Source: Romanomermis culicivorax
Lineage: Eukaryota; Nematoda; Enoplea; Mermithida; Mermithidae
Assembly: GCA_963922205.1 (NCBI GenBank)
Contig: CAWUHX010000208.1
Location: 434,001 to 498,000 of the forward strand
Direction of reading: 5' to 3'
DNA length: 64,000 nucleotides
Positions 22,706 through 33,338 of the stretch are shown in pieces. The position numbers and the translations under genes were made by a program. The notes under the pieces were generated by a model. It was not told the origin of the DNA. It did no database searches and was given only the letters and a program-made list of their open reading frames with translations. Position 1 is the first letter of the stretch. Each line of letters starts with the position of its first letter.

Positions 22706-24011
22706 GTGAGATATTCATGCATAGTAAACTCGTCAACTCCAGAGTGGATCAGGATTGTTGATCCTGAAATCACTCTGTAGTTGACCCTTACAAAGAATAG
22801 TCATACAGTTTCAATCTCGATCCACACCTGTTAAAGAAATTTTTCGTGAAAAAAAACTGAATTTTCTGACGAAAATTGAATGGGGGCATATTGGTTGTAT
22901 AGAAGATCAAGTTTTGTCGAATAAAAATGGAATGTGAAGAAGTGACCATATGATTGTTTGTTTTTTGGTGAAGAATATGCAGAAGCAATATGGCATGTTT
23001 TTTTTATAGAGCAAGGTGATTCATGAGTCTCGAAAAAAAAATCAGCACTATCACTGCAGCACAAAAATCTTTTTAACATGGTCAAACAGTACTAGTGTAC
23101 ATTAATAGAGAATAATTGGTAGATTTGGGATATGGAAACAGTTTCCTGAAAACTCAATCCATTTACTATCCTAATCCCAAAGAGTTCATTTCAGCCTATG
23201 TTTTGCGTATGGATTTTCATCTGATCAAGCCAAAAAAGTGTCAAACAGATTTTCACAACAAAAAGCAGAGACAGTTTTCAGAGCTTTTTTTAAATTTTTG
23301 TTTCACAAAATGTGTAATAATTGTTTGTGAGAAATTCCCTCTGAGATAAATTTAGACAATCTATATACTTTGTAACACTCACAGATACCTGACTTCATCC
23401 TGTGTTAAGGAGGCTATGTTGCAAAAAGAAAAACTAAAACAACTACACCAAAATACATCTGGCTGATCAGGTGGCATACTCATCACTAGGAACACTACAT
23501 TATAATTGACTGAAAATGATGCCAAGTAACAGGAGCTGGAAAATTTTCAAGAAATTGTAAGGGTGGCTGGAAACCTGGTCAACCAGTCATATGAATATTT
23601 GAGAATTTGCATAGTTTGAAAAAAAAATTCACCAAATGTAACAAAAGCCTCAAAATAACTAATCTGAGACATGGCAAAGGGAAAGTTTCAATGTGCTGGG
23701 GAAATATTGGGTAAGCAAGTATTACCAGTTTTGCATGGGTGCCATGAATGACAAACACATGTATTATGATCAAAGAAGAGGGTTATTTGAATGCTTAAAT
23801 TTCTATGCCAGAAGTTGCCTTCTTTTTACTTCCTTCATGATTCACAAATCTAGTGACTATTTAATTAGATTTTGCATAGCCTGCTCAATCTAGACTACAG
23901 TTTTCGTCATTGTATTGCCAGTCAGACCATGAGTGTTCACGAACATATACTCCTAACCATTGAATCTTCATTTTAAATGGAAACTTTTCTAGACTTTTTA
24001 TATAACTAAAG

Positions 24012-24041
24012 ATGAAGTGGATGTAACACTCACACTACCAG
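24012..24041 (+). CDS. Possible short cassette exon (30 nt, phase 1-1)
   Basis: The segment between AACTAAAG and GTGAAC would encode EVDVTLTLP. It obeys the phase rule, but it lies inside a segment missing from the paralogous intron near 1300. Neither splice site is strong. Treat it as doubtful. Confidence 0.25.
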
Positions 24042-24049
24042 GTGAACCT

Positions 24050-24450
24050 AATTCTCAAATACTTACATCTGAGATGCATCCTGATCGCGTCCTGAATGCA
24101 TCTTTTTCAGCAGCACGAAGAAAACTTTCATCTTTCTTAATAGTTGACATTCAAGCAACAACTGTCAATCATGGTTTTTTCACAATGTGTAGTGGATATG
24201 CAGTTTGTTTTTACCTACAATATGACAACAGTTGACCTTTTGTTTATATCTGGTGAATAATGTGTGCTTTCTATAGAAAGGTAAGAAGGAAGCATCAGCA
24301 AAACTCTTTTTCTTTGCATGACACAAGCACATGGCCCGTCAATTTTATTGTATGTATAGTTTGCTGATCATGTCATGGGTGCATCTCAAATGCATTCCCG
24401 ACAGGTCCTAGATGCGACCGGCATAAATGGTTAATTTCACCTGGTGGTGT
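24050..24450 (+). repeat. Dispersed repeat shared with 60065-60455
   Basis: Long matching runs include AATAATGTGTGCT, AGAAGGAAGCATCAGCAAAA and ACACAAGCACATGGCC. The paralogous intron near 1300 lacks it, so this copy is an insertion (about 530 bp with flanks). No coding capacity or terminal repeats are evident. Confidence 0.55.
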
Positions 24451-24576
24451 ATGTCCTGATAAATCTGATTGTTCTTGTATAATCTGATAAAAGTCAATTA
24501 TTAATTTCCTGCACCATGATTGCCTTGTTGCTGATTCACATTCCAAGGTTCAAAACCATGTATTCAATTTTTTAAG

Positions 24577-24651
24577 ATACAGACAGACCACCAGCACCAC
24601 CACAACAACAACCACCACAACAACAACCAGGACAACCAACAGTAACAACAG
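24577..24651 (+). CDS. Pro/Gln cassette exon (75 nt, phase 1-1)
   Basis: The acceptor is TTTTTTAAG and the donor ACAG/GTATCA. It starts TDRPPAPPQQQPP and ends GQPTVTT. It is the paralogue of 1428-1478, eight codons longer through expansion of CAA/CCA triplets. Such triplet slippage probably creates length variation between alleles. Confidence 0.65.
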
Positions 24652-26850
24652 GTATCATTTATTATACTACATGTTGTGAAGAATTGATTTTACTCCAGCA
24701 AATTCTGCCCGTATTGGACATATGTGCCTAGGTGTGTCAGGATTCATGATCCAGCTTCACATATAAACAAAAAATCTTGCTGCTTCAAAGTTTGCTTTTC
24801 AATGCATCACAACAGAATATATCCTCTGTTGTCTAATGTAAAAGAATGAGGAAAACCTCAACAACTGAATACTCTTGGCATTCCAGCTTTTTTTGAAAAA
24901 AAATTATAACAGCAGCATGAACAGCTTTTCAAGCAGTTTTAGCAGATGTAGAACCAATGGCAATATTAGCTGGACTGGATGAGTTGACTTACCTCAATAT
25001 GGTTTTTAGTACCAGAATCCAATAAGAGATGAGAACAGATTCAACCTGACATGTGAGCTTCTTTTTAAAGGCGTATGTTATGTTTACTTCCCTGCTTAGG
25101 TCAAAGACGTCAGCAATATAACTCAAGTCCTATTGGCTTGTATCCAACTGACTACTGTAGGTCACTCAAAGGAGCTTCCTGTTAGCAATCAACTATACAC
25201 AGTGCAACAGTTCTTAAGCAGAAATAAACACAACCTTCAGTCACTAATAAGTAACTGGAAACTCTAACTCTTGCAATCCAAGGGCACTCAGGGTCACCCC
25301 AGATGCCTCCTAAAGGTTTACACAAATAAAGAGAACTCACTATAATAATATCCAAAGGAGCTGGGGCTTTACCTTGGCTTTGGCTCCTGTGTAATGCGGC
25401 TCCCTGTTCTGCTTAATGCGCAAGTAATGAAATAATAAACAATAAATAATAATAATATTATTATTATGTAAATTTGTGTGTCAGGCTGTCCATGCTCCCC
25501 TTTACTGGGCGTAAAAGAACAATAAAATAAAAACGGACGTGACTCACCCACGACACTCCAAAAGTATGAGAATGAAAGAATGACCAACATTTCTCTTTTT
25601 TGGTCGAATTATAACTTTGTCAATTCACCAATTTTGCATAGATGTGGGATTGCTACTGCTGTAAGCACATCCCCAACACGTAGACCTGCTTTAAAAACCG
25701 AATAGTGAGCTTTCCAGAAGTGTCCCACCACATTGAGATTCATGTCTTGCTATCAAAATGACCTTGTTATGTCAATAATCTTCAATAATTTTTGATCGCA
25801 ACTGACTCCTAACAAAGGTGCACAATCAACCCCACAAGCATATAAGTTCATATAAGTCAATGTTTATAAAACCTGACAAATGAACAGTTACATGAAATCA
25901 AATAAATTTACTAATGATATTTTATCAGCAAATTTATTTATTTTTTTCGACACAAGAACCATTGCTGAGTAAGTTCTCATTTCCTAAGATTGTTTGAACT
26001 TGACAGAAGAGAGACTAATTCAAATTGGATAGAAAAGTTCACAATCTGTGTGGTTTCAGCCAAGCTATTCTCTGAATCAAGTTTCATTACACAAATATTA
26101 ACTGCGTATTAACCAAAAATTTTACTTCCAGTTTGTTTGATATCTCCGATTTGTTGTCACAATCAAAATTATTCAGAATGCTGTTACTTTCACAAATTTG
26201 ACATTCTAAAGTTTTTAACTTATAGAAATGTTCAACTGAGGTACAAGGAGGGAATTATCAATTTTCAACACAAATCAAAGATTTAAACTAGACAAAAACA
26301 GTGCAGGATACAGAGATGAATATGGCAGCTGAAAAGAATCGGAAATTCGTTGTAATGAAGCAAACATCAACAGGCACATTCTTTTGGCATTTCTGATTCA
26401 CATTTTGTGCTAGTTGGTCCTCTCAGTCTAGATTAAAATATTATAGGTGATAGATTCTACATGTATGGATTATGTCTTTGGATAGCTTATGATTTGAACT
26501 TTCTTTTTAATGTTCTTCAGAATCACCAGTCCTCACAGAGTTATTGGTCATCCAAGGAAATCTGACTCATTCCAACTAAGAAAGTATCTTAGTTGATCAA
26601 ATCTCTTAAGCTTTTATCTTTTCTAATTTACATTTTGGTTCCAATAATCTTTCTAGTTTGTAATATTTTCCCTCCTCCCAATTGCGTGGCCATGTAAGAG
26701 GACTTCCTGGTGACATATTCGAACAGCAGTAAGGCAATACATCTGAAAGGTAATTTAGCCTGTTATTACCAAGCATATAAGAGAAACTAACGAAAAAATA
26801 TAATCATCTTAACAATTCAGGATGAACTGAGCAATAAATTTTCTTCTAAG
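24652..26850 (+). other. Intron with a dispersed repeat at 25085-25400
   Basis: Bases 25085-25400 (GACGTCAGCAATAT..., CACAACCTTCAGTCACTAATAAG) recur at 63702-64000. Bases 25885-26340 are paralogous to 17242-17700, and 26400 onward is block Y. A short ATT/AAT microsatellite lies at 25435-25470. Confidence 0.5.
25957..25968 (+). CDS. Possible 12-nt microexon, paralogue of 17315-17326
   Basis: It is bounded by ACACAAG and GTAAGT and would encode PLL plus split codons. It has the same caveats as its paralogue: a weak acceptor and very short length. Retention of both boundaries in two diverged copies is the only argument for it. Confidence 0.27.
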   Translation, partial: NHC

Positions 26851-26892
26851 CACCTCCTGCACGGACAACAGCCCGGCCATCAGATCTACCAA
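26851..26892 (+). CDS. Pro/Thr cassette exon (42 nt, phase 1-1)
   Basis: The acceptor is CTTCTAAG and the donor CCAA/GTAAGT. It encodes PPARTTARPSDLP, one residue different from the exon at 14399. The surrounding intron (26400-27400) matches 13970-14900 closely. Confidence 0.7.
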
Positions 26893-27414
26893 GTAAGTTC
26901 TTACATACAGAGATTTTGTAAACTGATCAGATTAACAATACCTTACAGTTAAATACAAAATTTTACACTCTCATGCAGGCAGATTCTAGAGGCCAGCTCC
27001 TGTCAGTAAAACTCATTGTGCTAAGCTGCGTACCTAAACTGGAAAAGTCCATTTCCTAATAAGCAGCACCTCCTATCTCCTAATTTGATGGTTAGGCCTG
27101 GGCATCGAATTGTTGTTGACTCAATTTTATTTCACCATTGATTAAGGTATATGTGCCAAGCAGGGTTGAACTGGATCAGATTTGTTATATAGGTCTTAGT
27201 ACAAAAAATTTGTATCATCTAGACTCTTTATGTATTAAATCACTGGTAAATGAGTGGAAATGTATATTTTAAGTGTAGATTGCATGTAGGCTACTTTGAA
27301 AATATGCTTGTAGAACTTTGAGAACATTAATTTTCACCTGAGAACCTGAATAAATGTCAGGTTTGTAAGTCTGGGCTCAAATCAGGTTTTAGCATTTTAA
27401 TGCTATTTTGCTCA

Positions 27415-27615
27415 TTTTTTTATATTTTAGATTTTACATTTTTATTTTTATATTTTTATTTTTACATTTTTATTTTTAAATTTTTATTTTTAAATTTTTG
27501 TTTTTACTTTTTTATTCTCACATTTTAATTTTTACATTTTTTTACATTTTTGTTTTCACATTTTTATTTTTACATTTTGATTTTTATATTTCTATTTTTA
27601 TTTTAATTTTATTAT
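27415..27615 (+). repeat. T-rich simple array
   Basis: Irregular repeats of TTTTTATTTTTACA/TTTTTAAA run for about 200 bp. A shorter relative lies at about 14940-15010 in the paralogous intron, so the array expanded after duplication. Confidence 0.65.
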
Positions 27616-28540
27616 TATTATGCAATTTATTTAGGTCATTTTTTAAGCACCTGATGAGTCAAAGGTATAATTAGTTCACTGGCAAAGTAGGCAATAAAAA
27701 TTTCTTCTCTGAATTGGGATTTGTTTTGCAATACAAACACAAAAAGACAACAGTTAAACTTAACACCCTGCCGATGAACAATGATAGTCTTTTATTCAAT
27801 ATTAATCCTATGTAACAATTTTTAAAACATGTGCATATTGACACAGTTTTGTGCCTGCATCAAACTTTTTCTAACCTGAAGTTGCAGACTTGAAGAAAAA
27901 AATCCAATGTTTTACTCCTAGGCAACTCTTAGGCTGTAATGTGATAACACTAATTGTTCACAAAATTCTAGTTCACCAAAACGAAGACTGTTATATATGA
28001 TTGATAGAAACTTTTACACTCTAGTTTTTTTTATTTTTGCTTCATTCCTTTTTACCTTCTACAAATTTCTTACAACTTTGAACATAATCACTCTAACATA
28101 GAACCAATTTTTGTTCAGTAGTGTGGGATTGTGGACAGTAATTGTGGCCATCGCAACCTTTAAGAGCTCAAAGTTATCATGTTTATTCAAGCCAGCCCTT
28201 TCAAACATGTCTTTCAAACATGTCTCTATGTGACAATAACTAGAGTTGGAGAGGAAAAGCTGATTAGGATTGGAAGGATTTTTTAATAACTTGAAGGATT
28301 TCTTCTAATTTTAATCTGGAAAAGTGATATTCTACTATATCTAGTCGCTGATACTTCATAAAACTGATATTTGTTTCTTGTGACTGATTATACCTGATGA
28401 ATCTTTTTTTCTGATAAAATTTCCATTTCCAGGTACAATATACAATTTTTTCCTATGTTTTCAATTAAATTATTTATGCATTACATTGCATGCATAAGAT
28501 CAGTTGGACCCAGGAGCTACATTGCACTGAATTCATCAAT

Positions 28541-28924
28541 TATGTTGAAGGACTTCCTGGGTGGCGCGGCAGCTGTCCCACCATTGGCCAATGTGAGGGT
28601 AGGTGTAACCATCCCGACCAGGGCTAAAGAAAAAAGGCGGGGTTGGGGACTCGTGGATAGGCTACAACATTAATACTATGGGTGGAATGTTGTATGTTAC
28701 CATACAACATTATTCCTCCCTTGGAGCAACAGAGGGTACCCTGGTACGGTCACCAGTGTTGAAGGGCTTCCTGGGTGGGGCCGTAGCTGTCTCACCATTG
28801 ACCAATGTCGGAGTAGGTGTAGCCATCCCAACCAGGGCTCAACAAAAATGGCGGGGTTTGGGACCCATGGATTAGCTGCAACATCAATCCTATGGGTGGA
28901 ATGTTGTATGTTACTATACAACAA
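28541..28924 (+). repeat. Dimeric palindromic-end repeat, copy 2
   Basis: It has the same two-unit structure as 10967-11343. The palindrome TGTTGTATGTTACCATACAACA ends the first unit. The B-box-like segment has decayed to GGGTTTGGGACCC. Confidence 0.7.
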
Positions 28925-29000
28925 TTATTCGTCATCTCCCTCTGAATCAATACCCACAATACACTTTCTTGTTTTTAAATTCAACAATAATATTTTTCAG

Positions 29001-29045
29001 CTCCACCACCCAGTGGACCACCTCCAACACTTGCACCAATGCCCA
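29001..29045 (+). CDS. Pro-rich cassette exon (45 nt, phase 1-1)
   Basis: The acceptor is ATTTTTCAG and the donor CCCA/GTAAGT. It encodes PPPSGPPPTLAPMP. The recent duplicate at 38800 differs by a few residues, with splice sites unchanged. Confidence 0.72.
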
Positions 29046-29686
29046 GTAAGTTTTTATGTGATAAGAGAGGTTGGACAAGCTGATTGGGTTTGATTAGAAT
29101 TTTTAACAATATGCATGCATAAGATCAGTTGGGCTCTACACTTACATTGTATTGAATTTGTTAATCATTCTTAATTTCCAAAAGATTGGAAGGAAAAGTC
29201 ATTGTTAATTTCGAACAATTAGCCAGTATTAGGTATGCTTTGGTTAAAATTTTTTCCTATACAAGAATTCTAATTGTGCAGTCAATTTTATTGTTTTCAG
29301 TACTGAGACAAAATGCAAACATTAAAATTGAAAGTGTCAATTTGTAACCAGCATCCAAAAGGTTTCAGCATGAGTACCTTCCAAACAGTTGAGTCAAGTA
29401 CCCACATATTTATTGCCTTTGGTCGAAATATTCAGAAAACTAATGTTCAATTTTGAAATATTTAAGTTGCTAGTTTTCCAGAGTTTTTCTTTTTCTCATT
29501 TCTGAGGATTACCAGTTTGCCATGAATTGTATCTTTGTTTAGGAAGAGATTTTCTACTCAATTTTTCCAATTAAGTTGCCCGTTATGCATGCTATTCTCC
29601 ACATCTATCCACTGAAATAGTTATAAAACATTTGTTGTCAATAGCGTTGAGAATGAATTTCAAATTCACAAATAATTTCTTTTCAG

Positions 29687-29731
29687 CCCGACCAGCCGGT
29701 AGACAACCTCCACCACCATTAACTCGGCCAG
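29687..29731 (+). CDS. Pro/Arg cassette exon (45 nt, phase 1-1)
   Basis: The acceptor is TTCTTTTCAG and the donor CCAG/GTATGT. It encodes RPAGRQPPPPLTRP. It belongs to the (R/P)P-x-(G/N)RQP family with 37978 and 39486. The basic residues alternate with prolines, giving an extended, positively charged segment in contrast to the acidic exons. Confidence 0.72.
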
Positions 29732-32700
29732 GTATGTTCTTGTGTGATAGTAAACAGGACAAGCTAATCACGATTGAAAGGATTTTTTGATAACTTACAG
29801 GATTTATTCTAGTTTTAATCTGAAAAAGTGATATTCCAGCATATCTAGTCGCTGATTCTTCATAACACTGATATTAATATCTTGCGACTGATTATATCTG
29901 ATTACCCTTTTTTTTGAAGATGAAATTTCTATTTCCAGGTACTATATAGTATTTTTTCAAATCTTTTCCCTCAAATTATTTGTGCATTACAGTGCATGCA
30001 TAAGATCAGTTTTAACGGACAGTTACATTGGACTGAATTTGAAAATCTTTATTTTTTTCCCTATGAATCAATGAATTTTGATCCAAAACACATTTTCCTG
30101 TTCAACTGCACACTACGTTTTTCATCAGTACTTTTAACACTTGGTGATGTGTGATAGACAATCTTCATGATTTATCTCATTGGCTACAGTATTTTAGCTT
30201 AATTTCGGTACAGTCTTCATCACTTTGTGTGGACTGTTCTGTGTGAATAATTTTTAAAGCATGCACATATAGATGCAGTTTTATGTCCATTAGCCTGCAT
30301 CAAACATTCAATTGCTTCCCGAAGTAGTAGTTCCTGCATGAATACATATTTAAGACTTGGAAAAAAAATTGATTTGTGATGATTTTTACCTCAGAAATTT
30401 TTTGGTTGGCAAATCATTAGTTTCAGCCCAAGATAAATAAACATATTCATATTTTTATAGGTTTCAATATTCTCAGACATGCATCATGAGCATGAAGGTG
30501 GTGCATGGTTGCTCTAGAAATTATGTTCAACAGCATCAAGACTGTGTTTTCTAAATTTATCATAGGCTTACCATTGACTTCACATGAAATGTTTTCAAAA
30601 TTCTCAAACATCATCATATATAAGTAGATAAACATATGTATGTACATGTGTAGGGTGAATCAAAAAAAAGCGACTAGAACTGACTCTCATAGCTTTTGAG
30701 TAAGATAAGCTTTTTCAATGCTGTTCACTGCCATATAGCTGAAATGTTACATCCAAGTTGCTTAAATCTTTATAGACTAGAATCGAAAAAATTAAATGCC
30801 AATATTTTTCAAATAATGTGAAAAATCGACAAAAATCAACATATTTCATAGAAGAAAAATTAAAATAGATCTAATCATAAGAACTATATAACAGCTGCAA
30901 ACTACAAGTCAGCCATTTTAGTTTGTCTATCTTTTTGTTTCATTAATATTTTTAATCGTTTTTCCATCCGGTCATTGACAGGAGTGATTTTGCTTTGATT
31001 TTTCTTCTTTTTCCAATTTCGAGGCAAAATCTATTGATTTTAGCTGAATCTTGCACATATTGAAAAAAGAAGCTGCTGACTTTGAATTACATGTTAATTG
31101 GGTGAGAATTAAAGTATTATTGTCTGTAAAACGTTTCACAAAACTTCTTCCACAATAGAAAAATTTATAACTTGTACAGTAACCCCAAGCACTAGGAGCA
31201 TAAATTTTTGTTCTTGTAACACAGACAAACAGGGAAGGCTAAAGCAACAATCTGGATTATCAAATCTTTATCAATTTATAAGTTCAGCATGGGTCAATTT
31301 TTTTAGCTTACTCTGCTTGTATGTATTAACTCCATATATAGATAAGCTGGGAAACATATCTTATTACCGTGTATAAGCATGACTCTGAAATGAATATGAG
31401 TACGATTTCCAAGTATAAGCACTATTTTTAAAAAGTTCATTTATTCAGTTGATGTGCTTGGAAACACACTTTTAGGTTATTAGTAATCTTTTGATCATAT
31501 TTGTTTTCAAGTATTCTCTTCTAGAATTTTTGGTGGATTTTACATAATGATTATAATCACATCACTGTTTTTTGAGACCTTGACAAAATTTGCAGAGCAC
31601 AATTTCTGATGAGTAAAAATTACTCACAACTGAAAATCACATATGACTATTTCTAAATGCTGACTACCTTTCTACAACATATTCCATGAAAAAAGTCTAG
31701 AATCTCGAATCTACAATATACTGAACATTGAAATTCAATGTTTTTGAGAATTTCCTTAGATTTATATGCAATGAAAATATCACACCATGGTAAACAAAAT
31801 CCTACAGTAGAAAATCATTCAACCCTGAATAAAATTTTGAGTAATCTGATATAGAGAGTTCTGTAGTCATTCCCACTGCAGTTCTAGTAATATTTTAGAG
31901 TGCAGAGGGAGGAGATGAAAAAATTTTAACTGCTTGTTTGGAACTCAAAAACTTCTACAGTTTGCCTCAGAAAATTTCCTCATTTCCATTGATGCTAAAA
32001 ATCAATTACCATTGTCAGCGCTATTTCATTCAATTATGTTTTTGAATAAGAGCACGGGAATTTGGGAGTCATTCGTACCTGATAAAATAGAATGTAAAAA
32101 GAGGTCTGGAGTCTTGATTAGTTTCCAACAATGCACCTTTGATTGTTTTGATTAATATATATTGCCTAAGAAGTCGAAAGCTGTCAAAATTCAATTAAGT
32201 TTCAGAAATTAAGGGATGCTTTGAAATTTACATATGAGATCATTTTATTGCAATTTTTTGCATTAATTCCACTTGATGAAATGAATTTTCTGACGTTTGG
32301 AAGGGAACTGTATATGAGCTATTGAATTCTCGGTTTTGAAGTATAGGTGCGAGAAAAGCATTCCAAGAAATTTCATGGAGGAAAATGCTCTGTTGGGTTC
32401 AGAAACCCATATTGTATAAACAAGTTCAGGTCAGTTGAACTAAGAGTCAAGAAGGCTATTGAGTGAACAAAACCGAAGCTGGTTTAGCTTTTTTCCTCAA
32501 TGGTACCTGTAACGTAGAATGAAAACGTTACCCTATGCATCATTTCACTCTAATCCTACAAATATTACAGTAATATCCTAAAAGGAAAGGGGAGGAAAGA
32601 ACATTTTTTTGTAACAGGAATAACTGAGTTTGATATACAAATGCTTGAACTGAATGAAACATGTACAACATTTAGCTCTGAATTTTAGCATGCAGCCAGT

Positions 32701-33299
32701 CATATCTTTCACCTCAATCTCCATTTGACATTCCTAAAGTAAAGGCTTAAAAAATGTCCTCAATTATTAAGGTTCAAGCATAACAAGGGGTAGATACTCA
32801 AATCATCTCAAGCAAATCCTTCCAGCTACCTCTTCCTGAAGAAGTGTAGCCACCTTAAGTTCATGCAAATATCACTAATAGGATTGTTGCAACAAATGAG
32901 ATAACCCCAAGCTGGAGATAATTGTTAACTTCACCACACAGAAACCATCAAACCAAAAGTTATCAAGTTTATTAAAAACCAGCACCCTTTGATGGTATCT
33001 TCACTCACCAGGCTACACATAAGAGAACACCAAGTTCCAAAGTTTGGTGACATAGAACGATTATCTAGTTATTTTTTTACCCATGTTTTCTGATTTCTGA
33101 GCATACCAGTTTGCTGTGAATTATATCCTTGTTTAGTAAAATGCTTTCTATTCCATTTTTCAATTAAGTTGCATGTTGTGGTATGTGTGTTGGTGAGGAA
33201 ATTATGCATGTCGTTTTGCACATCTGTCGACCTGAAATAGTAATAAATCATTACGCACCGTTGAGAATGATTTTCATATTCATAAATATATTTTTTTAG
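29732..33299 (+). other. Large intron without recognised features
   Basis: Bases to about 30210 belong to the duplicated segment. From 30210 to 33060 I see only AT-rich unique-looking sequence, with no supported exon or repeat. Bases 33085-33299 are paralogous to the intron just upstream of 37978. Confidence 0.5.
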
Positions 33300-33338
33300 T
33301 ACAACCACCACAACCAGCCGCACCACCAGCAAGGCAAA
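33300..33338 (+). CDS. Pro/Gln/Ala cassette exon (39 nt, phase 1-1)
   Basis: The acceptor is TTTTTTTAG and the donor CAAA/GTACGT. It encodes QPPQPAAPPARQ. Upstream intron words (AATTATATCCTTGTTTAG, GAATGA) are shared with the 29687 and 37978 copies. Confidence 0.68.

Larger units (their letters stand above)
22706..24576 (+). other. Intron paralogous to 900-1427, interrupted by an insertion
   Basis: Bases 23540-23920 and 24455-24576 match 900-1300 and 1300-1427. The intervening 23921-24450 is extra here and includes a repeat shared with 60065-60455. Bases 22780-23400 show nothing I recognise. Confidence 0.45.
26893..29000 (+). other. Intron with T-rich array and dimer repeat
   Basis: It contains the block-Y continuation, the T-rich array at 27415-27615, a paralogue of the 15020 segment, and the dimer repeat at 28541-28924. 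From about 28260 it enters the segment duplicated at 38050. The cassette exon present at 37978 in the other copy has no counterpart here. Confidence 0.5.
28260..30210 (+). repeat. Segmental duplication, copy 1 (partner about 38050-39990)
   Basis: Both copies carry the dimer repeat followed by the exons at 29001 and 29687. The exact offset is 9,799 bp at 28431, 29001 and 29687, so almost no indels have accumulated across the core. This is among the youngest duplications in the window. Confidence 0.8.

Noticed and set aside
30650-30690. AGGGTGAATCAAAAAAAAGCGAC as a possible mariner-type terminal repeat
   Set aside because: No inverted partner or TA duplication was found nearby.
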